In this document: positions 17,331-25,943 of the stretch, piece by piece
Numbering within the stretch: the stretch's first letter is position 1
How the letters are laid out: each line of letters opens with the position of its first letter
Virus record (IMG/VR): IMGVR_UViG_3300033552_000029
Location: 1 to 38,584 of that record
DNA length: 38,584 bases
DNA from: a virus
Strand: one strand, 5' to 3'
Notes under the pieces: generated by a model
Told to the model about the DNA's origin: nothing
Databases searched by the model: none
What the model saw: the letters and a program-made list of their open reading frames with translations, nothing else
Made by a program: the position numbers and the translations under genes

Positions 17331-17819
17331 ATGGTAGTTCCTGCCCTGGTAGCGATGTTGCTGGAAAAAGGTCTTGGTATGATCGGTGGCGCGGTACTGG
17401 CTAAAGGTCAAGCAGTGATTGAGGAGAAGTTAGGAATTTCCCTGAAAACTCCTCCTACGCAAGCTGAGCTTATTGAGTGGAAAAAGATTGAAGTTGCTGA
17501 AAGTCAGTGGCTCATGGATCAGATGATGAAAGGTCGGCAGCAGGAAGCTGACTTTCAGAAACAGCAGGAAGAGGCCGTAACCGCTCGTTGGCAGGCGGAT
17601 ACAAGCACCGATTCTGCACTGGCAAAAAATATTCGTCCTGGGGTGTTAATGTATTTGTTGGGCGCTTATACAGTCCTGGCGATTATGTCGGCATTCAGCT
17701 ATAATGTCGAAGAATCATATGTTCTGCTGCTTGGGCAGTGGGGCATGATTGTGATGACAGCCTATTTCGGCGGGCGTACGCTGGAGAAGATTATCAGTAT
17801 TAAAGAAGGAGGCAAATAA
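17331..17819 (+). CDS. Holin-like protein with three hydrophobic segments
   Basis: This 162-residue protein has hydrophobic segments at about residues 3-24, 106-124 and 130-147, with a long charged helix between the first and second. The pattern KNIRPGVLMYLLGAYTVLAI resembles the 3TM holins of gene-transfer-agent and phage clusters. ATG 17331 is chosen because GGAGG lies 9 bases upstream. It lies two genes before the endolysin, consistent with timing of lysis through the inner membrane. The stop overlaps the tailspike start (TAATG). Confidence 0.7.
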   Translation: MVVPALVAMLLEKGLGMIGGAVLAKGQAVIEEKLGISLKTPPTQAELIEWKKIEVAESQWLMDQMMKGRQQEADFQKQQEEAVTARWQADTSTDSALAKNIRPGVLMYLLGAYTVLAIMSAFSYNVEESYVLLLGQWGMIVMTAYFGGRTLEKIISIKEGGK

Positions 17820-19762
17820 TGCCTTGGAATGGAAATGGGACTTTTACCGAACCGGTTGCCCCGGAATTCCCAGCAGTAGCTGGTGACCTTATTCGCGCAG
17901 AATACTTTAACACGGTTATCCGTGCTTTGTGTTCTGGGTTTTCTAATACACTTCCGAGGGATGGGCAAGCTGTTGCTACCGGGGATGTTAATCTTGGCAA
18001 TTTGTTTAAAGTTGTCAATATGGCGGCAGCTACTGCTGACGGACAAGCTGTACGATATCAGGAATTTGTAGCGAGTCTCGCGGCCTTTTCTGTCGCTGGG
18101 TACACAGAACTGCGTGCTTATGCTGCTACCAGCAAATATATCTATGTGACAGGGTATTTAGTATCAGCTGCCCCGTTGGGGATTGCAGGTATGTTTGTGC
18201 TGGATACTGCTGATGTAACCAGCGCTGATAATGGCGGTACGATTATTGTAACTGCGCTGGGAAAAAGGTACAAAAGAATTTTTGATGGTAAAGTGAATGT
18301 GCAGTGGTTTGGAGCAAAGGGAAATAGCACTGATGAGTTTACTGCTATCTCTAATGCCCTGACATATGTTCGGGGGATTAATGGAGTTTTGTTTTTTCCT
18401 CAGTCGTCAGGAGATTACTCTCATTCAGGGACTCTTGTCCTTGGGGCGTCGAGTGTGGGGATTGAGGGGGATAGTCCTGAAGTGCGGTTAAACTACACCG
18501 GCACCGGGACCGGCTTAATTATCAATTCTAGCTATGCTTCGCCTCAGCGGGAAAGGTGCTCAATTCGCAATATCACCCTGTACTCAACAACAGGGGCAGT
18601 AGCCTTTGACTGGACAGGAAGTAATTACGGCAATTACACTGGATTTGAAATTAACTATACCGCAGCTAATGCAAAGCTGTTGTATGCAATTGGGTCGAGT
18701 GGGGCAGGACCTTACTTTAATCAGTTTTCAGGGTTCACTTTGTTTGGTGGTGCCGATCGCTCTCAGTATGGTATTTGGCTTGCTTCAGATACTTCTGGAA
18801 ATTTGGCAGATGGCCCGAATGCAAATATCTTTTCAGACATTAAACGCGCAGCTTCACTGTTCCGCTTTATTAACATTATGTCTGGTCATGGGAATCTGTT
18901 CTCAAATGGGGGGGGAGAGTCGATTAAAGATTCAATGATCGTGCTAAATGATGTGCTGGTATATGCAGACACTGGTACAGCTACAGCAACAACTACGAAC
19001 TCCTTGACCGACACCACAAAAGTCTGGAGTGCTACAATTGGCGCTGCAAATAACTGGACCAATGGGGCAGTTGTGATTACTAGCGGGCCTTTTATAGGCG
19101 CAGCACGAAAGATCTTAATTAACACTGCTACAGCACTGACCTTGGATAAGAGCTGGCCTGATAACATCGGGACACCTACTTATGCTTTGGTAAAATCTAA
19201 GGCAATTGCCAATAAATTTGTCAACTTCCGTCAGGAAGGGCTTGCTTCTGATAACCCTGAAGGCGTTCGTATTATGCCTGGGGCCTTGGCGAATGAGTGT
19301 GTTAATTTTGAGCTGGGCAGTCTTGGTTCAGGTAAGCCAGTTGATGATCAGTATGGAGAGCCGACAAATAAGGTAAATATCGGTGACCTGATGATTTATC
19401 AATATATCCTTGTTGATCCTGGCGCAAGTGCTACAAAAACCCTTATCCCCCGCTTATCAGTATTTGGCGGGATTCGTGCAGGTGCTCAAATGGCGCTGGA
19501 GTATATTGAGCTTTCCTGCCCAGATTACACTGCCGGGGTAGCGACACTTACCGTGGATCACGGAGGCTCTGCTACAGGTAATGGCTCAGAAACACTGACA
19601 GTAAAAGTAAACTCTTTCAACACGAAGGAAGCTTTTACTAATTCAAAAGCTAAAACAATGCGAAGCACTGTGAATAACGGAATTTTTGCAAGTGTGGTCA
19701 CTGATGCGGCTTTTAGTGCTACATCAGATATCATTGTTACAATTGCTTTTAAAGTCCTGTAA
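17819..19762 (+). CDS. Tailspike with pectate-lyase-like beta-helix
   Basis: This 647-residue protein is the probable host-recognition and polysaccharide-degrading spike. Residues 1-130 form a virion-anchor region (MPWNGNGTFTEPVAPEFPAV, GDLIRAEYFNTVIRAL). At about 160 the typical start of a right-handed beta-helix appears (VNVQWFGAKGNSTDEFTAIS, LFFPQSSGDYSHSGTLVL), followed by repeating short strands to about 440. The rest is beta-rich and may form the C-terminal trimer domain. AAGGAGG precedes ATG 17819. Catalytic residues cannot be assigned by eye; the host receptor is unknown. Confidence 0.82.
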   Translation: MPWNGNGTFTEPVAPEFPAVAGDLIRAEYFNTVIRALCSGFSNTLPRDGQAVATGDVNLGNLFKVVNMAAATADGQAVRYQEFVASLAAFSVAGYTELRAYAATSKYIYVTGYLVSAAPLGIAGMFVLDTADVTSADNGGTIIVTALGKRYKRIFDGKVNVQWFGAKGNSTDEFTAISNALTYVRGINGVLFFPQSSGDYSHSGTLVLGASSVGIEGDSPEVRLNYTGTGTGLIINSSYASPQRERCSIRNITLYSTTGAVAFDWTGSNYGNYTGFEINYTAANAKLLYAIGSSGAGPYFNQFSGFTLFGGADRSQYGIWLASDTSGNLADGPNANIFSDIKRAASLFRFINIMSGHGNLFSNGGGESIKDSMIVLNDVLVYADTGTATATTTNSLTDTTKVWSATIGAANNWTNGAVVITSGPFIGAARKILINTATALTLDKSWPDNIGTPTYALVKSKAIANKFVNFRQEGLASDNPEGVRIMPGALANECVNFELGSLGSGKPVDDQYGEPTNKVNIGDLMIYQYILVDPGASATKTLIPRLSVFGGIRAGAQMALEYIELSCPDYTAGVATLTVDHGGSATGNGSETLTVKVNSFNTKEAFTNSKAKTMRSTVNNGIFASVVTDAAFSATSDIIVTIAFKVL

Positions 19763-19774
19763 GGAGTCTCCTAA

Positions 19775-20308
19775 ATGAAGCCTTTGACAGTAGAGACATT
19801 GATCCAAATTTATCCTCTTGCTAAGCGAAGAGCCCCTTTATTTGTGGGGCATCTGAATAATGCGATGGATGAATGGGATATTACAAATCTGCTGAGAAGG
19901 GCTTCATTTTTGGCACAAGTGGGACATGAGTCGATGCAGCTGTTTTACACAAAAGAGATTGCGAGCGGGAAAGCTTACGAAGGTAGGCTGGATTTGGGAA
20001 ATACTCAACCTGGGGATGGGGTGAAGTTTAAGGGGAGAGGGTTGATACAACTGACAGGCAGGGCTAATTATACGAAGATGATGATGGCGCTGGATGTGGA
20101 TTGTGTGGAGCATCCAGAAATTCTTGAAGCCCCTGACTTGGCTACTCGGTCAGCAGGATGGTTTTGGAAAACTCATGGACTGAATGAGCTAGCGGATACC
20201 GGGGATCAGCGAAGGGTGACAAAGAGGATTAATGGTGGGTATAATGGGTTGCATGATAGGCTGACATTATATGAAGCTGCGCTAAAGGCACTAAAAGCCG
20301 CAAGTTAA
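19775..20308 (+). CDS. Endolysin, GH19 (chitinase-like muramidase) family
   Basis: This 177-residue enzyme probably cleaves the glycan strands of peptidoglycan at lysis. The GH19 signature is clear: FLAQVGHESMQLF with the catalytic Glu (about residue 49), then YEGRLDLGNTQPGDGVKFKG and RGLIQLTGRANY, and RRVTKRINGGYNGLHDR near the C-terminus. There is no signal or SAR segment, so release would depend on a holin. AAGGAG lies upstream of ATG 19775. It is the last gene of the late operon and ends directly before a bidirectional terminator. Confidence 0.92.
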   Translation: MKPLTVETLIQIYPLAKRRAPLFVGHLNNAMDEWDITNLLRRASFLAQVGHESMQLFYTKEIASGKAYEGRLDLGNTQPGDGVKFKGRGLIQLTGRANYTKMMMALDVDCVEHPEILEAPDLATRSAGWFWKTHGLNELADTGDQRRVTKRINGGYNGLHDRLTLYEAALKALKAAS

Positions 20309-20310
20309 AA

Positions 20311-20336
20311 AGAAGCCCGCTAGATGCGGGCTTTTG
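20311..20336. terminator. Bidirectional terminator between convergent operons
   Basis: AAGCCCGC (20313-20320), loop TAGAT and GCGGGCTT (20326-20333) with CTTTTGTTT on the + strand and TTCTTTTTAA on the - strand. It separates the endolysin from the DNA polymerase gene. Confidence 0.9.
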
Positions 20337-20337
20337 T

Positions 20338-22713
20338 TTATTTGCAATCTCCCCAACTTTTAGCTGAGGTTTTAATCCCTACAGGGACAATTAAAGGTTC
20401 GGGGTAAGGGAGAATGATTTTCGATTCTTCGATAATCCTATCCTTCACCCATCCGAGGTGGGATGGATACTGGCCAGCGAGGGAATCGTGTACCTGCAAC
20501 AGAACTTCGGCTTCCGGGAGATTGTTGTGAATGTTGACGTAAGCCCGGTTGATAATTTGTCCAACTGTTGACTGTGGAATCCACGCAACAGCCTCGTTGA
20601 AGATGTTACCTTCAATCTTGTCGAAGAAGTTGTAACGATAACCGAAGATATTTGTGATGTAACGACGGCCCGAGACTTGCTTTTTGATCTCTTCGTGCCA
20701 AACTTTGATTTCAGGACAAAGCCCGAAATACCAGTCCTGGATTCGCTGGACTTCATGGACGAGCAGGCCGATTTTTCCAGCCATTCCCTGAGGAGTTCCA
20801 AGGTAATGAGTCCCGTGGCACAGTGCTTTGAATACAGGATAAGATTTATGAGACTTGGTGATTGTCTGATCATTGTAATACTCCTTAGCTACCTCAACAT
20901 ACGGTTTTTTCCCTGCAGCCAGCTGAGCCTTAAGCCATTTGCAGTCTGACTCGGCGGCAACGATTCGCAAGTCTGCTGAGTCGAGGTCGATATCCCAGAA
21001 AGTGTTTCCTTCATCGGGGATAAAGATTCTACGTACGTTCGGGAGGTCAAGGCCTTCATCTTCAGTCTCGCCTCCGTTTGGGACATTTTGGAAGTTGCAG
21101 CCATTGTCGTAAGCATCTTTTGTTGACGCGAAACGGTAAGTTTTGGTCCCTGCAATTTTAAAGTTGGTACGTATGCGGCCATCTGGTGACGGTCTAGCCT
21201 GGATAAAATTGGAATTAAATACACCGAGGGAACGGAGTTCTGAGACTTTCCTGGTAATGGGGCGGAGGATTGGCTCCCGAGCAGCGATTTTGTGGAGTGC
21301 TTCATCATTAGTGGTCACACCGCCTTCCTTGGATACATAAGGTGCTTGACCCATATCTGTGTAAAAGAAATCGGCCATCTGTTTCGGGGACTTAATGTTG
21401 AGTTCGTAGCCGATTACGTCTTTCAGCCATGCTTCGCGCTCAGCAACGTTTTGCATGATTTCCATAGCAAACTGCGCACGGACCTGCATATCGAGCTTTA
21501 CGCCCCGCAGAATGGTTTTCAGGACAGGAGCTGCGAGCTCTTGTTGAAACTTCGCAATGTGGTCAAGCTTGAATGCACTGACAACACCTGAAAGAACTGT
21601 GTTAATCTTAAGAGTTCTGCAGGAGTCCGTACAGTTATAAGCCCAATATTTGTCCTCACCTTCTCCATCTTCTCCTTCTTGCCATAACGTACGATCATCT
21701 TTCCAGTGCAGGTGGTCATCACAATACATGGAGGACAGGAACGAGAGATTCTTTTCCAAGTTGCTGAAGACAGAGTGCTGTTTGAGCATGGTGTCTTCAA
21801 CAGTAAACTTAGGAAGCCAGTGCCAAGAATTGTAGATATACTGTGCATCATAGTTCCAGTTCTGGCCAACGAGGACTGCTGATTGGCCTATACGGTAGAT
21901 AAGGTGGCATAGGACTGCTTCTTCTTCGAGCGTCCAATAGCCTTCTTTGTTGTGGAGACACATGAGGGGGATACAGATTGCATCTAATTCCGTCCATGCG
22001 AAGGCGATACAAGCAATGTGCCCTGCACGGGTTTCAATGTCGGCACCGAGCTTCATAGTGCCAGGGGAGGCTTCGCATTGAGTGGCTAATTGAGTCAAGA
22101 TAGAAACCGCGGTGTCGAAGTCCGGGCGGAGTAAGAAATTGTACTCCGGGCGGTTAATGGTACGAAACTGCATTTCTCGTTGTACACGCTTCAGATCGTG
22201 GACAATCAGCCCGCGCCACTTCCACTGACCAAAAACAACATTCGGACTGAGGGTAGGGATAACTTTAAAACCCGGTACTAGAGTACAATCCAGCAAAGAA
22301 GAACGCCAAGAATTAGCACCCCATTGGCCGGTCAGCGCGAACAATGCGAGATTACCCATCGGAACAATTACATTAGGCTTCACCAGCTCAATTTCCTGGC
22401 GCAATTCCTCTATCCCCTCAATAACCAGAGGATGCACCATCTTCCCTTCAAACAGTTTATAGTCAGATTTTACATGGGATTTTTTTAGTGCTACCAGCCC
22501 CCCGATCGTTCCACCTGGAGCGCGGCTGCGTACAACTGAAGTGATGAAACAACTTTCACGAAAGAGATTTGCCTCTTTGAGCATCTTTGTAAGTTCGTAT
22601 CCTGCTGAACTCGACATAGGAGAACCTTTGAGAAGATCACCTTCTCCAGGGAACTCCCCGACTAGCATTACTTTGGCTGTTGAAGGCCCGGTCGGGTATA
22701 TCCTTGAGTTCAT
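20338..22713 (-). CDS. Family A DNA polymerase with N-terminal UDG-like domain
   Basis: This 791-residue protein is the replicative polymerase. Residues about 14-185 resemble family 4 uracil-DNA glycosylases: MLVGEFPGEGDLLKGSP and PNVIVPMGNLALFALTG. The later HP motif reads TLSPNVVF, so the expected His is lost and glycosylase activity is doubtful. A 3'-5' exonuclease follows (GADIET near 222, NWNYDAQ near 285, YNCTDSC near 358). Polymerase motif A is DLDSADLRIV (about 576), with Asp where E. coli Pol I has Glu710. Motif B is FKALCHGTHYLG (about 628), and motif C is QVHDSL (about 740). Dispersed-dyad copy 7 encodes the linker at residues about 187-198. The gene starts 2 bases after the methyltransferase stop codon. 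Confidence 0.9.
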   Translation of the reverse strand: MNSRIYPTGPSTAKVMLVGEFPGEGDLLKGSPMSSSAGYELTKMLKEANLFRESCFITSVVRSRAPGGTIGGLVALKKSHVKSDYKLFEGKMVHPLVIEGIEELRQEIELVKPNVIVPMGNLALFALTGQWGANSWRSSLLDCTLVPGFKVIPTLSPNVVFGQWKWRGLIVHDLKRVQREMQFRTINRPEYNFLLRPDFDTAVSILTQLATQCEASPGTMKLGADIETRAGHIACIAFAWTELDAICIPLMCLHNKEGYWTLEEEAVLCHLIYRIGQSAVLVGQNWNYDAQYIYNSWHWLPKFTVEDTMLKQHSVFSNLEKNLSFLSSMYCDDHLHWKDDRTLWQEGEDGEGEDKYWAYNCTDSCRTLKINTVLSGVVSAFKLDHIAKFQQELAAPVLKTILRGVKLDMQVRAQFAMEIMQNVAEREAWLKDVIGYELNIKSPKQMADFFYTDMGQAPYVSKEGGVTTNDEALHKIAAREPILRPITRKVSELRSLGVFNSNFIQARPSPDGRIRTNFKIAGTKTYRFASTKDAYDNGCNFQNVPNGGETEDEGLDLPNVRRIFIPDEGNTFWDIDLDSADLRIVAAESDCKWLKAQLAAGKKPYVEVAKEYYNDQTITKSHKSYPVFKALCHGTHYLGTPQGMAGKIGLLVHEVQRIQDWYFGLCPEIKVWHEEIKKQVSGRRYITNIFGYRYNFFDKIEGNIFNEAVAWIPQSTVGQIINRAYVNIHNNLPEAEVLLQVHDSLAGQYPSHLGWVKDRIIEESKIILPYPEPLIVPVGIKTSAKSWGDCK
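22121..22154. repeat. Dispersed dyad, copy 7 (inside the DNA polymerase gene)
   Basis: CCGGGCGGAGTAA, spacer reading GAAATT, then GTACTCCGGGCGG. On the coding strand it is translated as NRPEYNFLLRPD and falls at the junction of the UDG-like and exonuclease domains. It is the most diverged of the good copies. Confidence 0.7.
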
Positions 22714-22715
22714 GA

Positions 22716-24143
22716 TTAGCGAACCCTCAGCATTCCGAGAAGTTCTTTTCCAAGCGCTTCACCATCGAGAGGAGCAGGGGCATTTTCGAGTTCTTTGAGC
22801 CGCTTGTACGCCATGCCGTAATATTCCGGGTTTTGCTCTGTGACTGTTGAGATGAGTTTAAGCTCCTGCGCAGCCGCAAGCATCGTGCCGCTGCCACCGA
22901 AGAAATCGGCGACACTATCACCTGGACGGCAGGAGCGCTTGAGGAGGTCTACATACAAGGCCACTGGTTTCTGTGCTCCGTGTGTGAGGTTTGCATCTGC
23001 AGTAGTGCTAATAACGTCAGATGCGATGTGAAGGACGTTTTTGTGCCCTTTAATAGCATAGAGTATGGTTTCATACTGACGTCGTGGACCTTCTGTCGGC
23101 AAAGGCACCCGTCCGCTGTTTGGCTTGTGCGCGATGAGCATTGTTCTGAAGACATACCAACCTGCCGTTTCCATCATGATTTTCAGTTGTGGGAAATTCG
23201 CCTGATCGCAGAATACATATGCGTGGCACTGCTTTTTTGCCAAACGGAAGGATTCTGGGCACCACTTCATCATCAACTCTTCCCAAGCTTCAAAGGAGTC
23301 GTCATAGTGGTGCTCAGAGTTGACGAGTTTGCCGCCACCATCACCGAAATCCTGCGCACCCATGCCGTAAGGAGGATCGGTCAGGATACAGTCGTAGAGT
23401 TCGCTTGGCTGTTCACGCATCCAGTCGATACAATTCACATTCAACAGCGTATGCACATCGGAAGTATAGGTCTGTCCGACAGTCGCTGCTAACTTGATGT
23501 TTTCGTGTGCGGCTTCTTGCTTTTTAATGATTTTGAAAGCTTCCTCAACACTCTTGGCTTTGTTGACTTCTGGGTTATTAAGGTGTTTAGCAACGATAAG
23601 TTCTTTCCTGATGTTGTTTTGGAAAGCGCCGTCAGAGCGTCCTTTAACTTCCATGGCGGTATCTGCAACTGTGTGGATACGCCCCGCTGCAGCTGCCTGC
23701 TTAATGCGAAGAGCATGGAGTCGTTGGAGCGCTGCACCTGACTCTTGCCATGTGAGGTCTTTGCGCTTGAGGTTTTCTTCGAGTTCAGCTTCTTCTGCTT
23801 CAAGGGGGGAAAGTTGCCCGAGTGTGACATAAGGGATCATTCCTTCAGGTACAGGCTGGTTGTTATAACGGAGCTTACCGCCGGTCATGGAGAGCATGTC
23901 GATTGCCTTGAGACGGGTTTCTCCGGCTACAAGGTGAAGGACAATCTGACCGTCTATCATTACTTCCCGGACTACAGGGGCGTGGAGGAGTCCCTGGCGG
24001 TCGATGCCTTGACTGAGTTCCATGATGAAGTCAGGGTCAAATTCTTTCCGCTGGCGGTCAGGGGGGATAATGAGGTCTTTACGTGCGATTAGCTGCATGG
24101 TATGGCATCCGTTTCTGTGGGGCAAATCGTTGAGTGGTGGCAT
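22716..24143 (-). CDS. ParB-like domain fused to a DNA methyltransferase
   Basis: This 475-residue protein has a ParB N-terminal-like domain (about 16-115; LIIPPDRQRKEF and LVAGETRLKAIDML, equivalent to the ParB GERR box). A helical part follows (about 115-225; ELEENLKRKDLTWQE, TVADTAMEVKGRSDGAFQNN), resembling a ParB helix-turn-helix. The C-terminal methyltransferase has DPPYGMG (about 254) before FFGGSGTML (about 412), the beta-class order used by N6-adenine and N4-cytosine enzymes. It probably modifies phage DNA against restriction. The start is either 24143 (GGA 6-9 bases upstream) or ATG 24098. It is followed 2 bases later by the polymerase gene. Confidence 0.87.
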   Translation of the reverse strand: MPPLNDLPHRNGCHTMQLIARKDLIIPPDRQRKEFDPDFIMELSQGIDRQGLLHAPVVREVMIDGQIVLHLVAGETRLKAIDMLSMTGGKLRYNNQPVPEGMIPYVTLGQLSPLEAEEAELEENLKRKDLTWQESGAALQRLHALRIKQAAAAGRIHTVADTAMEVKGRSDGAFQNNIRKELIVAKHLNNPEVNKAKSVEEAFKIIKKQEAAHENIKLAATVGQTYTSDVHTLLNVNCIDWMREQPSELYDCILTDPPYGMGAQDFGDGGGKLVNSEHHYDDSFEAWEELMMKWCPESFRLAKKQCHAYVFCDQANFPQLKIMMETAGWYVFRTMLIAHKPNSGRVPLPTEGPRRQYETILYAIKGHKNVLHIASDVISTTADANLTHGAQKPVALYVDLLKRSCRPGDSVADFFGGSGTMLAAAQELKLISTVTEQNPEYYGMAYKRLKELENAPAPLDGEALGKELLGMLRVR

Positions 24144-24213
24144 TTTTTCCGGGCGGGAATAGGTTGGTATAGGTAAATAATTGCCGACCGGATAGACGCG
24201 ATGTTTCTTAATG

Positions 24214-24642
24214 TTAGTATTTCTTGCCGCCTTCGCCAGCCCGGTGTGCTAAGGTGTGATCGAGGCGGGAAGCATTATAGGCCATTTTTTCTGCTAAAGC
24301 GCCGCCGAGGTCGAAGCCTTTAGCACCTGCGAGATCGCAAATACGGATTACAGCATCTGCAAGTTCGACTTCCAGCATCTTGCGGTGAGGGAGTTTGTCG
24401 TCCATCAGGTCTTTGCGGTCACCTTCCATGGCTTCGGAGACTTCACTGACGATGAGCATCAGCATTTCGCCGACATTACGCTGGAGTTTTTCTCCGGTTT
24501 TCATATTGGTCCACCAGCCAGCTTTGACGTTAGCCAAATGACAGTCACGGACAAGAATGTTCATAGCTTCGGCTTGGGTGCCGGGGGAACGCAGGGTGGT
24601 TGCTGCTTGTCGCAGGCTTAAAGTGGTTTCTACAACTGACAT
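24214..24642 (-). CDS. MazG-like nucleotide pyrophosphohydrolase
   Basis: This 142-residue all-helical protein carries the MazG metal-binding pattern: SEVSEAMEGDRKD (ExxE, about residue 67) followed by LEVELADAVIRICDLA (ExxD, about 91). MazG-like enzymes hydrolyse nucleoside triphosphates to monophosphates; in phages they may clean up nucleotides or lower (p)ppGpp. GGGGAT lies upstream of ATG 24642. The gene lies directly downstream of an intrinsic terminator, so it depends on read-through or an unseen promoter. Confidence 0.82.
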   Translation of the reverse strand: MSVVETTLSLRQAATTLRSPGTQAEAMNILVRDCHLANVKAGWWTNMKTGEKLQRNVGEMLMLIVSEVSEAMEGDRKDLMDDKLPHRKMLEVELADAVIRICDLAGAKGFDLGGALAEKMAYNASRLDHTLAHRAGEGGKKY

Positions 24643-24660
24643 CTTAATCCCCTTTTATAA

Positions 24661-24697
24661 GTAAAAAAGCCCTGCAGACTTCCGAATGCAGGGCTTA
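24661..24697 (-). terminator. Intrinsic terminator after the 24720-25181 gene
   Basis: On the - strand AAGCCCTGCA, a 10-base loop and TGCAGGGCTT are followed by TTTTAC. The 10-bp stem is perfect. It isolates the strongly promoted gene upstream from the MazG-like gene. Confidence 0.9.
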
Positions 24698-24719
24698 GGT
24701 AAAAGCCGACTAGCGGCGC

Positions 24720-25181
24720 TTAGTTTGGCTTTGCAACTGCTTTGACTTCGGCGAAGGTGTCTTCGTCAACCAGACGGTGCTTGATGCTGATTTTTGCCAT
24801 CTGGCCCGGCAGTTGCTGGAACGAGAAAGCTTGACCAGGCTGATTCAGGCCAACTGCTTCACGCAGACGACCGAGGCCGATGTTTTTGCCCTTGGACATA
24901 TCGAGCTGGCCGGAAGGCAGGACGTCGAGCATCAGGCCTTGTTTGACGTTGACGGTATCGCGGCCCAGGAATTGCTTGACTTCTTCGTCTTCCACGATCC
25001 AGGTGATATCGAGGGCCAGGCCGGAGGAAGTACCGTCTTTCGAGGTCCACTGACGTGGTACGAGCTTGTCGATCACGCCCAGGTATTCGCCGATTGGTAC
25101 GGGAATGACTTTAGTGTCATTTGCTTCAGTGACTGAGGAATCGAGGAATGCTTGTGGATCGAAAGCTGATAGGTTAGACAT
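24720..25181 (-). CDS. Abundant early protein, possible ssDNA-binding protein
   Basis: This 153-residue protein is not firmly recognised. The pattern PVPIGEYLGVIDKLVPRQW, then LALDITWIVEDEEVKQFLG, then GRLREAVGLNQPGQAFSFQQ is a beta-rich fold resembling phage proteins of the DUF669/ssDNA-binding type. It has its own near-consensus promoter (25252-25280) and terminator (24661-24697), and its C-ending codon use is like that of the capsid gene, so it is probably made in large amounts. Neighbouring Sak4-like, helicase and polymerase genes fit a role in replication or annealing. The binding role is inference. Confidence 0.72.
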   Translation of the reverse strand: MSNLSAFDPQAFLDSSVTEANDTKVIPVPIGEYLGVIDKLVPRQWTSKDGTSSGLALDITWIVEDEEVKQFLGRDTVNVKQGLMLDVLPSGQLDMSKGKNIGLGRLREAVGLNQPGQAFSFQQLPGQMAKISIKHRLVDEDTFAEVKAVAKPN

Positions 25182-25251
25182 TTATTGCTCCAGTATAGGC
25201 TAGGTTAGTTTGTCTCATTCAGGAAGAAGGTTCTGCCCGGTGAGTGAAATG

Positions 25252-25280
25252 ATAGTGCCACTTTTAAAACATGCTGTCAA
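25252..25280 (-). promoter_or_regulatory. Strong sigma70 promoter for the 25181 gene
   Basis: TTGACA (25280-25275, perfect), 17 bases and CACTAT (25257-25252) lie about 70 bases upstream of the start codon at 25181. Together with the downstream terminator it makes a one-gene unit. Confidence 0.75.
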
Positions 25281-25310
25281 ATAGTATCGGGTAAGTTCTA
25301 CACGATATTC

Positions 25311-25343
25311 GCCGGAAGTAATGAATGTTACTCCCGGCGGTTT
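25311..25343. repeat. Dispersed dyad, copy 8
   Basis: GCCGGAAGTAA, spacer TGAATG, then TTACTCCCGGCGG followed by TTTA. It starts 1-3 bases beyond the stop codon of the 25345-25716 gene on the - strand, in the position of a terminator, and upstream of the promoter at 25280. Confidence 0.85.
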
Positions 25344-25344
25344 A

Positions 25345-25716
25345 TTACGGTTTTGCCTTCGGAGCTGGGGCCACAGGAGCAGCTGCAACAGGTGCTTTCA
25401 GCGTTTCCACCAGCTCTTCAATCTTCGCATCTTGCGCGTCTTTATTCCGCTCGTCCTTAATCGCTGCCTGGACTTGATAATCCATCCAGTGAGCGAAGGT
25501 CGTGCCATCCTGCGGAACATCATCGTAGCGTGGATTGAGCAGTGGGCAATTGTTCGCCACTACATGACAGCCGGTGTCATTCCAGCCCGCTACATTGACA
25601 GTTTCATCATCGTTAACGCGGGTGATCAGGGCAGCGAATGGCTGTTCCTTGGTATCGGTGTTGATGTTGGAAATGCGCAGATAAACTACGCGACCAACTG
25701 TTGGAATCATCTTCAT
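25345..25716 (-). CDS. Conserved-looking phage hypothetical protein
   Basis: This 123-residue protein begins MKMIPTVGRVVYLRISN and continues with FAALITRVNDDETVNVAGWN and AHWMDYQ, a pattern seen in small phage proteins of unknown function encoded near replication genes. The C-terminus is Ala/Pro/Lys-rich. ATG 25716 is chosen over an upstream ATG because AGAAGGA lies 8 bases before it and the ATG overlaps the previous stop codon (ATGA). It ends against dispersed-dyad copy 8. Confidence 0.78.
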   Translation of the reverse strand: MKMIPTVGRVVYLRISNINTDTKEQPFAALITRVNDDETVNVAGWNDTGCHVVANNCPLLNPRYDDVPQDGTTFAHWMDYQVQAAIKDERNKDAQDAKIEELVETLKAPVAAAPVAPAPKAKP

Positions 25717-25943
25717 TGTACTTTTCCTTCTGTAGCATCCTGGCATCCGGCCAGTTCGGTTGGTAAAACTTTTGACAGTCCTGACAGACTATCCGCAAAA
25801 TTCCTTATTGCTGGATGAGGTTCTTGCCAGGTCATCATCGCACGGACAACTAACTTACGAAAAAGCGGCGCAAGTTCAGGAGGTACGAGCATTCCCAAAC
25901 TTCCGTCTGGGTTTTCATTCAGCTCGATGCGAGGCTTGGTCAT
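25713..25943 (-). CDS. Small hypothetical protein
   Basis: This 76-residue protein (starts MTKPRIELNENPDGSLGMLV) is not recognised. It is joined to both neighbours by ATGA overlaps, which supports real translation. The middle is a hydrophobic/basic helix (APLFRKLVVRAMMTWQ). No membrane segment is evident. Confidence 0.7.
   Translation of the reverse strand: MTKPRIELNENPDGSLGMLVPPELAPLFRKLVVRAMMTWQEPHPAIRNFADSLSGLSKVLPTELAGCQDATEGKVQ

Noticed and set aside
24148-24178. Partial match to the dispersed dyad before the ParB-methyltransferase gene
   Set aside because: Only the left arm CCGGGCGGGAA is similar; there is no matching right arm with a 6-base spacer.
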